Below, piece by piece: positions 7,086-14,828 of a DNA stretch of 32,560 bases. The DNA lies in assembly GCA_964489215.1 (NCBI GenBank), contig CAZAYB010000004.1:1-32560 (forward strand), in the 5' to 3' direction. How positions within the stretch are numbered: the first letter of the stretch is position 1; every line of letters starts with the position of its first letter. Origin of the DNA: CAZAYB01 sp964489215 (GTDB taxonomy: Bacteria > Planctomycetota > Phycisphaerae > Sedimentisphaerales > Anaerohalosphaeraceae). The notes under the pieces are model-generated. The model did no database searches, was not told the DNA's origin, and saw nothing but the letters and a program-made list of their open reading frames with translations. The translations under genes and the position numbers were made by a program.

Positions 7086-8078
7086 TTATTGTTTGTCATT
7101 GTATCCGTGTGGATTTTGTTTGTGCCATTTCCATGCAGTTTCGATAATTTCTTCGAGCTGAGTATGTTTAGGTTTCCAGTTGAGTTTGCTGGATGCTGTT
7201 GATGCGTCAGCAGTTAATATTGGGGGGTCGCCTGGCCTTGGGGGCGCTTCTGTTACCTTGAAATCCATTTTTGAAACTTTTTTAACGGTATCGATTACCT
7301 GCCTTACAGAGTATCCTTTCTGGTTTCCGAGGTTTAGTGTTATCTGTTTATCAGAGTCGAGTTTTTCCAGAGCGAGCAGGTGTGCAGAGCATAGATCCTC
7401 GATGTGTATGTAGTCTCTTATGCAAGTTCCGTCCGGTGTCGGGTAGTCAGTGCCAAATATTTTTATGTCATCCCTTTTTTGCATTGCCGCGGCGATAACG
7501 AGCGGTATAAGGTGTGATTCCGGGCAGTGGTCTTCTCCGAGTTCGGAGTTTCGTCCAGCTCCGCAGGCGTTGAAGTATCTTAGTGCGGCGTAATTGAGCA
7601 GATTGTTCTGAGAGAGGAAGGAACACATTTCTTCGACGGCAAGTTTGCTGTGTCCATAAGGGTTAATGGGTTTTTTGTGTTCAGTTTCCTTTATTGGTAC
7701 GTTTTTGGGCATACCGTATACTGCGGCAGTGCTGCTGAAGACAAATTTTCTTACGTTGTTTTTTAGCATTACATCCAGCAGGTTTCTTGCGTTGCAGAAG
7801 TTGTTTTGATAGTACATAAGCGGGTTGCGGACGGATTCGGCGACCTCTATGAATGCAGCGAAGTGCATGACTGCTTCTGTTTTGTGTTGTTTAATAGTTT
7901 TGTCGAGAGTCTGCGCATCGGCGAGGTCGGCTTTTATGAATTCGGCGGCGGGGGGTACTGCTGAGCGGTGTCCTTTTGAGAGGTTGTCGTAAACGAGGAC
8001 TTTGTGGTTTTTCTGGATCAGGAGGTTTACCATGTTGCTTCCGATGTAGCCAGCACCTCCGCATACGAGAATGTTCAT
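7086..8078 (-). CDS. galE: UDP-glucose 4-epimerase GalE
   Basis: GalE interconverts UDP-glucose and UDP-galactose with bound NAD in the cytoplasm. The N-terminal Rossmann motif GGAGYIG lies at residues 7-13, the catalytic SSTAAVYG strand at 115-122, and the Tyr141-x3-Lys145 pair in YGHSK. Family hallmarks such as RYFNACGA and RDYIHIEDL follow, and the length of 330 matches. It overlaps the upstream lipoprotein gene by four bases (ATGA, 8075-8078), so translation is coupled. The hexokinase begins 12 bases downstream. The context suggests use of galactose or supply of UDP-sugars for envelope polysaccharide. Confidence 0.96.
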   Translation of the reverse strand: MNILVCGGAGYIGSNMVNLLIQKNHKVLVYDNLSKGHRSAVPPAAEFIKADLADAQTLDKTIKQHKTEAVMHFAAFIEVAESVRNPLMYYQNNFCNARNLLDVMLKNNVRKFVFSSTAAVYGMPKNVPIKETEHKKPINPYGHSKLAVEEMCSFLSQNNLLNYAALRYFNACGAGRNSELGEDHCPESHLIPLVIAAAMQKRDDIKIFGTDYPTPDGTCIRDYIHIEDLCSAHLLALEKLDSDKQITLNLGNQKGYSVRQVIDTVKKVSKMDFKVTEAPPRPGDPPILTADASTASSKLNWKPKHTQLEEIIETAWKWHKQNPHGYNDKQ

Positions 8079-8653
8079 AGTTTTTCCCGGGCGATTTTCA
8101 TTTTAGTTTTAATGAGCTGATGTATTCTTTGTTCGAGCATGTGGTCAGGGCCCAGGTTGATCCATTCTGCGTTTTGGATATTCTGGAGGTTTAGCTTCTG
8201 TAGGTCTCTGTCGCCTCCAGTGAATATTCCTGCCATTCTATCCATTCCCTCAAGTCTGGCTTCTGGAAGCGAGAGTCTTTTGACGCTTGTAAATGCAAGT
8301 GCGCAGGTAGTTTGTCCTTTTGTGTGGAACTTCATTTCAACTTGTCTTGTGATGCTTTGCATGTTTGCCTCGGCCAGATTATATGCTCCGACGTTGTCAG
8401 TTCTCCAGAATTCGAAGAGCTGTTTTCCTGACAGGGGTCTTGTTTTAATGTATCCCTGGTCCAGGTCGAATTTTTCGATTTTGAAGTGCATTTGTCTTAG
8501 TACGTCTTCGGCGACTATCATGGTCTTTTCGAGGCTTTGCTGAAAACATACTGCTTCGGGAGTTTTTGTTTGTGAGGGTGTTGTGGCGGCGCATCCAGCG
8601 AGTATGGCTGGGACAGCGAAAGCGATTTTGTAAAGGGCCTTTTTTGCGTTCAT
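8075..8653 (-). CDS. Predicted lipoprotein of unknown function
   Basis: The 192-residue protein has a lipoprotein signal: basic MNAKKALYK, a hydrophobic run, then the lipobox LAGC with the acylated Cys near residue 21. The mature part is soluble and mixed alpha/beta with no motif I recognise; a VAEDVLRQMHFKIEKFDLDQGYIKTRP-type segment resembles small periplasmic lipoproteins found in other planctomycetes, but that is only an impression. The ATG at 8653 is preceded by a GGGAAG ribosome site. It is the first gene of the operon with galE, hexokinase and the SIS protein and has a strong promoter at 8711-8738. Its ATGA overlap with galE suggests the two products are wanted together, perhaps at the envelope. 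Confidence 0.75.
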   Translation of the reverse strand: MNAKKALYKIAFAVPAILAGCAATTPSQTKTPEAVCFQQSLEKTMIVAEDVLRQMHFKIEKFDLDQGYIKTRPLSGKQLFEFWRTDNVGAYNLAEANMQSITRQVEMKFHTKGQTTCALAFTSVKRLSLPEARLEGMDRMAGIFTGGDRDLQKLNLQNIQNAEWINLGPDHMLEQRIHQLIKTKMKIAREKL

Positions 8654-8710
8654 TTTTATCTTCCCTGATATAAGAGTTTCTATCTAATGGGGACCTTTGA
8701 TTATTTTGCC

Positions 8711-8738
8711 ATTATAGCGTGAAAAAAGGTGATTACAA
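8711..8738 (-). promoter_or_regulatory. Sigma70-like promoter of the lipoprotein-galE operon
   Basis: Reading the minus strand, TTGTAA (8738 to 8733), a 16-base spacer and a perfect TATAAT (8716 to 8711) form a strong promoter about 57 bases before the ATG at 8653. The -10 is the best in the window apart from those of asnS and rarA. Confidence 0.65.
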
Positions 8739-8899
8739 GCTGAAAAATCGCAAATCGCAGTTTCTTTGGCTTGTCAACAGTGGTTATGGTGAATCGGGGG
8801 CTAAAGATTGGGGTATGATAAAGACGATATTTGTTTTAAGGCAGAAAATAAGGGGGGGCTGGAAATAATAAATGGTCATGTTTTTTTTATGAGGTTAAT

Positions 8900-9838
8900 T
8901 TGTCATCAGGTCAGATTGAAAAACTGAGGGAGTCGCTGGGCGGTCTGGCGATGGGTCGGGAGATTTGCTCTTTTTTGGATTATCTTTCTGTTGAGGCAGG
9001 ACTTAGCGAAAATACGCTTCTTGGTTATGGAAGGGACCTTCGGGAGTTTGCCAGGTTTTGTCTTGGTAAGAAGGTTGATTCGGTTAGTAAGTTAAGTGCT
9101 TCATGTGTATACTCTTATCTTCATTATCTGACAGGTGAGTCTCTTGCTGAGGCCAGTATTAACCGTGTTCTTGTTGCGATAAAGATGTTTTTGCGTTTTG
9201 GTCAGCTTCAAAAGCTTGTAGCTGAGGATTTTACAGATATTCTTGAGGGTCCGAAGCTTTGGCAGAGGCTTCCTAAGGTTTGTTCTAAGGAAAAGGTTCT
9301 TGATCTTCTTAACTGTCCGGGTCCTGAGGAGCCTTATTATCTAAGGGATAAGGCGATACTTGAGGTTCTTTATGCGGCCGGGTGCAGGGCCAGTGAGGTT
9401 GCTGGTCTGCGGTGCGGAAATGTTAATCTGAAGGTTGGTTTTTTGCGTTGTCTGGGCAAGGGCAGTAAGGAAAGGGTGATTCCGATCGGCAAGAAGGCTT
9501 GTGGGGCTATTGAGGAGTATAGTGCAAGGCTTCGTCCGAGGATGGCTAAGGAAATAAGCAAAGATTACCTTTTTATATCCCGGACGGGGAGGGTTCTTGA
9601 CAGGGTTGATATATGGCGTGTGGTGAAGAAATATGCCAGGCGGGCAGGTCTTGGTGATAATGTAAGTACTCATACGCTTAGGCACTGTTTTGCGACGCAC
9701 CTTCTTAGCGGGGGTGCGGATCTCAGGAGCGTTCAGGAGATGCTTGGTCATGTTGATGTGGCGACAACGCAGATTTATACCCATGTTGACAGCGAAAGGC
9801 TCAGGAAAGTTCATAAGCAGTATCATCCACGTGGTTGA
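8900..9838 (+). CDS. xerD: Site-specific tyrosine recombinase XerD
   Basis: XerD resolves chromosome dimers at dif together with XerC. The N-terminal SAM-like core-binding domain (about residues 20-105) contains LSENTLLGYGRDLREF. The catalytic domain has Arg163 in AAGCRASEVAGL, the Lys in LGKGSKERVIPIG, THTLRHCFATHLL with His-x2-Arg, then LGHVDVATTQIYTHVD with the final His and nucleophile Tyr. The C-terminus SERLRKVHKQYHPRG is very close to that of E. coli XerD, which favours XerD over XerC and over an integrase of a mobile element. The length of 312 is normal. The start is TTG at 8900, with GAGG (8891-8894) five bases away. No att-like repeats or phage genes surround it. It overlaps no gene; DUF503 follows 17 bases later. 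Confidence 0.93.
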   Translation: MSSGQIEKLRESLGGLAMGREICSFLDYLSVEAGLSENTLLGYGRDLREFARFCLGKKVDSVSKLSASCVYSYLHYLTGESLAEASINRVLVAIKMFLRFGQLQKLVAEDFTDILEGPKLWQRLPKVCSKEKVLDLLNCPGPEEPYYLRDKAILEVLYAAGCRASEVAGLRCGNVNLKVGFLRCLGKGSKERVIPIGKKACGAIEEYSARLRPRMAKEISKDYLFISRTGRVLDRVDIWRVVKKYARRAGLGDNVSTHTLRHCFATHLLSGGADLRSVQEMLGHVDVATTQIYTHVDSERLRKVHKQYHPRG

Positions 9839-9855
9839 TTTTCGGGGAAGAAATT

Positions 9856-10140
9856 ATGGTAGTCGGTTTGCTGAAAATAAAGGTTCACCTTTTCGGGGTC
9901 GGCAGTCTTAAGGAGAAGCGTAGTATTATTAAGTCGGTTGTAGAGAGGGTTCGGAACAGGTTTAATTTTTCTGTTGCAGAGGTTGAGTCGATGGACAGTA
10001 AAAAGCTGGGTGTTATCGGTCTGGTAACGGTCAGTAATGACAGCAAGAGGGTTAACAGTCAGCTTGATAAGGTTATCAGTTTTATTCATGGCGACGGACG
10101 GTTTTATGTGGGTGAGATAGACAGGGAGATATTTTCTTGA
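9856..10140 (+). CDS. DUF503 family protein
   Basis: The 94-residue protein matches the DUF503 (YlxP-like) family: an N-terminal strand KIKVHLFGVGSLKEKRSIIK, then NRFNFSVAEVES, a DSKKLGVIGLVTVSND core, and a helix ending in ISFIHG. The family folds as a small ferredoxin-like domain and is often found beside rbfA and infB in Firmicutes; its function is unknown. The ATG at 9856 is chosen because GGGGAAG (9843-9849) sits six bases before it, and it gives the usual family length; a TTG at 9835 in frame would overlap xerD. It probably shares a transcript with xerD. None of its usual translation neighbours is present here. Confidence 0.88.
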   Translation: MVVGLLKIKVHLFGVGSLKEKRSIIKSVVERVRNRFNFSVAEVESMDSKKLGVIGLVTVSNDSKRVNSQLDKVISFIHGDGRFYVGEIDREIFS

Positions 10141-10211
10141 TTTTACGCCAGCTTAAGGTTATAAGGACCAGCCTTGTTTTGTTACAGGTTAGTTTTTAAT
10201 AAGGTGAAAAT

Positions 10212-10877
10212 ATGAGCTGGGCGGTGATATTTGATGTTGACGGTACTATGGTCGACAATGTGCTTTACCATGAGCGTGCATGGATAGAGCTGGGCAGGCG
10301 TTACGGGTTTGGTATAACCAGTGAATTTTATCGGGAAAAGATTCATTCCAAGTCCAATGACAAGAATGTGCGTACCTTGATACCGGGAGCGAGTATCGAG
10401 CAGATAAACAGTATTGCAGAGGAGAAGGAGGTTATTTACCGGGAATCTTACCGTCCTTATATTCGTGAGATAGCGGGTTTGAGGGTTTTGCTGGAATCGC
10501 TTTTTGAGGCGGGGGTTTTGATGTCGGCTGCGAGTAATTCTCCTAAAGGTAATGTCGATATGGTTATCGATGAACTTGGTATTCGGGATTATTTTTGTAC
10601 AGTTATAGACAGGGACCAGGTCAGCAGGGGTAAGCCTGATCCTGAGCTTTTTTTGCGGGCAAGTGAAGGTATGGGGGTTGAGTCTGAAAGGTGTGTAGTA
10701 TTCGAGGATTCGATATCGGGTTTTGGTGCGGCCAGGGCGGCAGGGATGGGTTTTATAGCAATTACGGATGGGGCTGATAAGGAGTCGCTTTCAGGAAATG
10801 AGGGGGCGTTGGGAGTTTACCGAAATTTTGAGGGTATTACAGTCGATTTGATAGCGGAGTGTGGGGGTTTTATTTGA
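10212..10877 (+). CDS. HAD-superfamily sugar-phosphate phosphatase or phosphoglucomutase-like
   Basis: This 221-residue protein is a HAD hydrolase of subfamily IA with an alpha-helical cap. Motif I is FDVDGTMVD (catalytic Asp8 and Asp10), motif II the ASNS near residue 116, motif III KPDPELF with Lys, and motif IV FEDSISG. The layout and cap resemble beta-phosphoglucomutase and small sugar-phosphate phosphatases; the two cannot be separated by eye. An AAGGTG ribosome site (10201-10206) lies five bases before the ATG. It follows DUF503 after 71 bases without an obvious terminator. A cytoplasmic role in removing or moving phosphate on sugar phosphates is the family expectation. Confidence 0.88.
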   Translation: MSWAVIFDVDGTMVDNVLYHERAWIELGRRYGFGITSEFYREKIHSKSNDKNVRTLIPGASIEQINSIAEEKEVIYRESYRPYIREIAGLRVLLESLFEAGVLMSAASNSPKGNVDMVIDELGIRDYFCTVIDRDQVSRGKPDPELFLRASEGMGVESERCVVFEDSISGFGAARAAGMGFIAITDGADKESLSGNEGALGVYRNFEGITVDLIAECGGFI

Positions 10878-10963
10878 GATAACCGGTAAAAAATCATTCT
10901 GGCGACAAGTGACCCTTGATTAAAGAGCTGGTTGGGAAGTTATTTGCCGAGAGGGGATAATAG

Positions 10964-10991
10964 TTGAATTAATTAATTTTATGAATAGAAT
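10964..10991 (+). promoter_or_regulatory. Sigma70-like promoter of the sensor kinase gene
   Basis: TTGAAT (10964-10969), 16 bases, TAGAAT (10986-10991, 5 of 6 matches to TATAAT). The start point would be near 10998, giving a leader of roughly 36 bases before the ATG at 11034. Confidence 0.5.
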
Positions 10992-11033
10992 GGGTATGCG
11001 GCAGATAATGGGGTATCGAAGCTAAGGGAGTTT

Positions 11034-12962
11034 ATGGCGGCGAAAAAGAGCAGATTGTTAAAGCGCATTTTTACGGTGTTGATTTGGGCTGTGATTTTAG
11101 GGGGGCTGGGGGTTTTTTCATTTTATGACTTTCTGCTTTTTCATACGTTAATTGAGATATTTACGATTGTAGTTGCGTTTGCTATCTTTTTGATAGTTTT
11201 GAACAGCAGCAAGTATATTGAGAATAATTATTTTGTTTATCTTGGTGTGGGCTACTTTTTTGTGGCGGTTTTAGATATTCTGCATACTTTCAGTTATGAA
11301 GGTCTGAATATTATTTCCGATGATAACAGCAATATTGCAACTCAGTTCTGGATAGCGGGGCGGTATTTTCAGTCTGCAATACTTTTGAGCGCACCTTTTT
11401 TTGTGCGGAAAAAAGTAAGAATCTGGCAGCTTTTTGCCTGCTTTTCATTGGTGTCGGCTATTTTGGTATATTTGATATTTGGCGGTATTTTCCCGGAGTG
11501 CTATGTTAAGGGTTCGGGGCTGACAGCATTTAAGCTTTTCAGTGAGTATATTATAATAATTCTTTTATTGCTGTCGGTTTTTTATTTAAGTCTGAATCGA
11601 GGTGCCTTCAACAGAAAGGTTTACAGGCAGCTGGTAATGGCGATTCTTCTGACGGCGGTTTCTGAGTTGTCGTTTACGTTTTATATTGATGTTTACGGTT
11701 TATTTAATATCATCGGTCATTTTTTCAGGGTGGCGGCTTTTTATGTTTTTTATAAGGCAATTGTCGAGGTTTCGCTTCGTGAGCCTTACAGTCTATTGTT
11801 CAGGGAGCTGAAGAAACATGAGCAGCTTTTGCTTGAGACAAGCAGGACGGCTAAGGTTGGGGGCTGGTGGCTTAACTGGCAAAGCGGGGAGCTGATATGG
11901 TCCGAAGAGATTTATAATATTCATGAGGTTGAACAAGGGTTTGTTCCGAGTTTTGAGGAGGCGATAAAATTTTATCCGGAGCCGTTTTTAGGGGAGCTTA
12001 AAGATTCGCTGGAAAGGGCTGTTGGTGGTGAGCAGCGTCAGGAGCTCGAGCTTGAGCTTATTACGGCTAAGGGTAATCATATCTGGGTGCGTGATATAAT
12101 TATGCGTCGTCAGGAAAAGGACGGTACGGTTACGCTTTTTGGTACTTTTCAGGATATTACTCAGGAAAAGCTTGATAAAAGTGAGCTTGTCCGGCTTAAT
12201 ACGCTTTTAACTTCGAGGAACAATGAAATGGAGAGAATGATCCATGTCGTTTCCCATGATCTCAGGAGTCCTTTGGTTAATATCCAGGGTTTTTCGCGCG
12301 AGGTATTGCTTTCTGTCGAGCAGATTGAGAAGTTAATTGGGGACAGAGAAAAGGTTGAGGCTGAGGATTTGTTAAGAATACGCGAAATAATTGAGACGGA
12401 AATAAAAGGTGATCTCGAGTATGTTAAGAGTTCGGTAGAGAGGATGGATTCTCTTTTGAGCGGTCTTTTGAAAGTCAGCAGGGCAGGCAGAGAGGAGTTT
12501 GTGCCTGAGTATGTAGATATGAACGATGAGATTGACAAGATAATCAGGAGCGTTGGTTCTCAGATTCGCAGGACAGGTGCGGTGGTAGAGGTTGGCGATC
12601 TGCCCGTTTGTTATGGAGACAGATCGCAGGTGTGCCAGGTTTTTACCAATCTTATTGATAATGCGATTAAGTATCTTGATCCCGGCAGAAAAGGTTTGAT
12701 AAGAATTCGGGGAGAGGCTGAGGGTATTTATTGTTTTTATACGGTAGAAGATAACGGGATTGGGATTGATAAACTGCATCATGAAAAAATATTCAGGATA
12801 TTCCACAGAGCGGTTAAGGACTCTCAAGTTAAAGGCGAGGGTATAGGTCTGACGATTGTTTCAGAGATAGTTGAAAGGTGCGGCGGTAATATAGAGGTCG
12901 AGTCTGAGCCTGGTGAGGGGACTAAGTTTCGGGTTATGCTGCCGGCGGGGCCAGTTCCGTAG
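11034..12962 (+). CDS. Membrane sensor histidine kinase (MASE3-PAS-HisKA-HATPase)
   Basis: The 642-residue kinase has an N-terminal module of about eight membrane helices (residues 12-245) that resembles the MASE3 sensor domain, including an ILHTFSYEG stretch in the second loop. A PAS domain follows (about 270-378, from TAKVGGWWLNW to FGTFQDIT). Next is a HisKA domain with phospho-acceptor His408 in VVSHDLRSPLVNIQGF, containing the long insertion between its helices seen in phytochrome-type kinases. The C-terminal ATPase has the N box NLIDNAIKYL, G1 DNGIGID and G2 GEGIGLTIVSEI. No receiver domain or response regulator gene lies beside it, so it is an orphan kinase. AAGGGAG precedes the ATG by only three bases. 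The signal is unknown; a membrane-embedded ligand is likely for MASE3. Confidence 0.9.
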   Translation: MAAKKSRLLKRIFTVLIWAVILGGLGVFSFYDFLLFHTLIEIFTIVVAFAIFLIVLNSSKYIENNYFVYLGVGYFFVAVLDILHTFSYEGLNIISDDNSNIATQFWIAGRYFQSAILLSAPFFVRKKVRIWQLFACFSLVSAILVYLIFGGIFPECYVKGSGLTAFKLFSEYIIIILLLLSVFYLSLNRGAFNRKVYRQLVMAILLTAVSELSFTFYIDVYGLFNIIGHFFRVAAFYVFYKAIVEVSLREPYSLLFRELKKHEQLLLETSRTAKVGGWWLNWQSGELIWSEEIYNIHEVEQGFVPSFEEAIKFYPEPFLGELKDSLERAVGGEQRQELELELITAKGNHIWVRDIIMRRQEKDGTVTLFGTFQDITQEKLDKSELVRLNTLLTSRNNEMERMIHVVSHDLRSPLVNIQGFSREVLLSVEQIEKLIGDREKVEAEDLLRIREIIETEIKGDLEYVKSSVERMDSLLSGLLKVSRAGREEFVPEYVDMNDEIDKIIRSVGSQIRRTGAVVEVGDLPVCYGDRSQVCQVFTNLIDNAIKYLDPGRKGLIRIRGEAEGIYCFYTVEDNGIGIDKLHHEKIFRIFHRAVKDSQVKGEGIGLTIVSEIVERCGGNIEVESEPGEGTKFRVMLPAGPVP

Positions 12963-13077
12963 TCATTTTTATTGTGTTTTGCCGTTTTCGTCGACATAGC
13001 AGGCATCACTTTGGAATTTATACCATTCCTTCTGGTAATCTTTTAAGTATCATGGTTTTCCTTTTGTTTCAAAATGT

Positions 13078-13105
13078 TTGATAAATAAAGTATTCCCGCT
13101 ATAAT
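13078..13105 (+). promoter_or_regulatory. Sigma70-like promoter upstream of asnS
   Basis: TTGATA (13078-13083), a 16-base spacer and a perfect TATAAT (13100-13105). It would give a leader of about 130 bases before asnS. That leader holds a small hairpin (ACTAAA/TTTAGT around 13113-13130) and a second possible -10, TATAAC at 13189-13194, without a convincing -35. I see no T-box features. Confidence 0.55.
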
Positions 13106-13244
13106 GTTGATTACTAAAGGTCTTTTAGTTTTGTGCGATAAAAAATTTGGGTACGGTAAATAATAATCGAATTTTTTCAGGCCTATGGTATAACAGTATC
13201 ACTGGACTTTTTATGGTTTTTTATTTGATTAAAGGGATTTTATT

Positions 13245-14750
13245 ATGCCGAGTCGAACATTGACATCAGAGTTGGGGGATCTTGTAGGCAGGGAGGTTGA
13301 ATTATCGGGATGGCTTTACAACAGCAGGTCGAGCGGTAAGGTTCAGTTTTTGATGATCCGCGACGGCAGCGGTATTTGCCAGTGTATTGTTGAGAAGGGA
13401 AAGGTCAGTGATGAAGTTTTTGAGAGATTAAAGCATCTTGGTCAGGAGTCTTCTCTGAGGCTGCGTGGTTTGGTCAGGGCTGATGAGAGGTCGGCAGGGG
13501 GTGTTGAGCTTGTTGTAAATGATGGGGAGGTTCTGGGCGAGGCACGTGATTATCCTATTACTCCTAAGGAGCACGGAGTAGATTTTCTTCTTCGGCATCG
13601 TCATCTTCATTTGCGTTCGCATCTTCAGTGGTGCATTTTGCGAGTTCGGCATACTATCATTGACGCGATAAGGCGTTTTTTTAATGATAACGGTTTTATA
13701 CTTGTTGATACGCCCATTTTTACGACTCTGGCAGGTGAGGGTGAGCAGACTCTTTTTGAGGTTGATTATTTCGGTGATAAGGTTCATCTTTCTCAGACGG
13801 GTCAGTTGTATCTTGAGTCTGCTGCGATGAGTTTAGGTAAGGTTTATTGTTTTGGTCCGACGTTTCGGGCAGAGAAGTCCAAGACGAGGAGGCATCTTAC
13901 GGAGTTCTGGATGGTTGAGCCTGAGGCGGCGTTTATTGATTTGGACGGATTGCTGGAGCTTGCGGAGAATTTTGTAAGCTTTATTGTTGACAGCGTTCTT
14001 GGCAGTAACCGTTATGAGCTTGAGTCGCTTGGAAGTGATATTGCATCTTTGGAAAAGATCAAGGCTCCTTTTAATCGTCTGACTTACAGCCAGGCGGTTG
14101 AAATACTGACCAGCGAGAAGACGGAAAAGTTTATGGCAGAGCAGCTGAGCGGGTTTGAAAGCAGAAAGGCACAGATAGAGGGGCGTTTGGATGAGATTGA
14201 AGAACAGCTTAAGGGTTCATTGAAGAAGTGGAAGCAGGAGAAGCTTATTAATGAGCAGTCGGAGCTTAAGGGGGAGCTTGGGGAGATTCTGGTTAAGATA
14301 GAGAATAATCCGAAGCACGCTGAGCTTGCTAAAAATTTTAAGTGGGGTAAAGATTTGGGCGGTTCCGATGAGACGATAATTTCCATGATGTACGATAAGC
14401 CTGTTTTTGTTACGCATTATCCGAGGGCGGCCAAGGCGTTTTATATGCGTACAGACAGGAGTGATGAGCGGGTTGTGGAGAATTTTGATATGCTTGCGCC
14501 TATGGGGTTTGGAGAGATTATAGGCGGTTCGATGAGAGAGGACGATTATGATTTGCTGGTCTCGCGGATAAATGAGGAAGGTTATAATGAGCACAGCTAT
14601 GACTGGTATCTTGATTTGCGCAGGTACGGTTCAGTGCCTCACGGCGGGTTTGGGCTTGGGGTCGAGCGTACTACGGCTTGGCTTACGAACGAAAAGCATA
14701 TAAGGCAGACTATCGCTTTTCCGCGTATGATGGACAAGCTTCATATATGA
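13245..14750 (+). CDS. asnS: Asparaginyl-tRNA synthetase with a coiled-coil insertion
   Basis: AsnS charges tRNA-Asn with asparagine. The OB-fold anticodon-binding domain spans residues 15-100. The class II catalytic domain has motif 1 around DTPIFT (155-160), motif 2 FRAEKSKTRRHLTEF (207-221) and motif 3 GGFGLGVERTTAWL near the C-terminus; LAPMGFGEIIGGSMRE is typical of AsnS. At 501 residues it is longer than the usual 430-466. The extra length is a Glu/Lys-rich, heptad-like helical insert at about residues 291-364 (bases 14115-14336), just before FKWGKDLGGSDE. Reading frame and flanking motifs are intact, so it is an insertion and not a fusion. AAAGGGA (13231-13237) supports the ATG. Use of AspS plus GatCAB instead of AsnS is thus not obligatory in this organism. 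Confidence 0.95.
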   Translation: MPSRTLTSELGDLVGREVELSGWLYNSRSSGKVQFLMIRDGSGICQCIVEKGKVSDEVFERLKHLGQESSLRLRGLVRADERSAGGVELVVNDGEVLGEARDYPITPKEHGVDFLLRHRHLHLRSHLQWCILRVRHTIIDAIRRFFNDNGFILVDTPIFTTLAGEGEQTLFEVDYFGDKVHLSQTGQLYLESAAMSLGKVYCFGPTFRAEKSKTRRHLTEFWMVEPEAAFIDLDGLLELAENFVSFIVDSVLGSNRYELESLGSDIASLEKIKAPFNRLTYSQAVEILTSEKTEKFMAEQLSGFESRKAQIEGRLDEIEEQLKGSLKKWKQEKLINEQSELKGELGEILVKIENNPKHAELAKNFKWGKDLGGSDETIISMMYDKPVFVTHYPRAAKAFYMRTDRSDERVVENFDMLAPMGFGEIIGGSMREDDYDLLVSRINEEGYNEHSYDWYLDLRRYGSVPHGGFGLGVERTTAWLTNEKHIRQTIAFPRMMDKLHI

Positions 14751-14828
14751 TTGCTGAGTCGTCCGAGCATATTGGTGCTTACGGGTCAAAGTATTTTGAG
14801 CAGGAAATAAACTGGTTAAGAACGGCAG

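Noticed and set aside
8771..8819. Promoter for xerD (TTGTCA with TATGAT)
   Set aside because: The two boxes are 37 bases apart, far outside the usable range, and no other pair fits.
8900..9838. xerD as the integrase of a mobile element
   Set aside because: The C-terminus matches housekeeping XerD, no flanking repeats occur and the neighbours are core genes.
13106..13244. Possible T-box or other riboswitch in the asnS leader
   Set aside because: The leader is about 130 bases with only one 6-bp hairpin; I find no T-box sequence, no specifier loop and no terminator.
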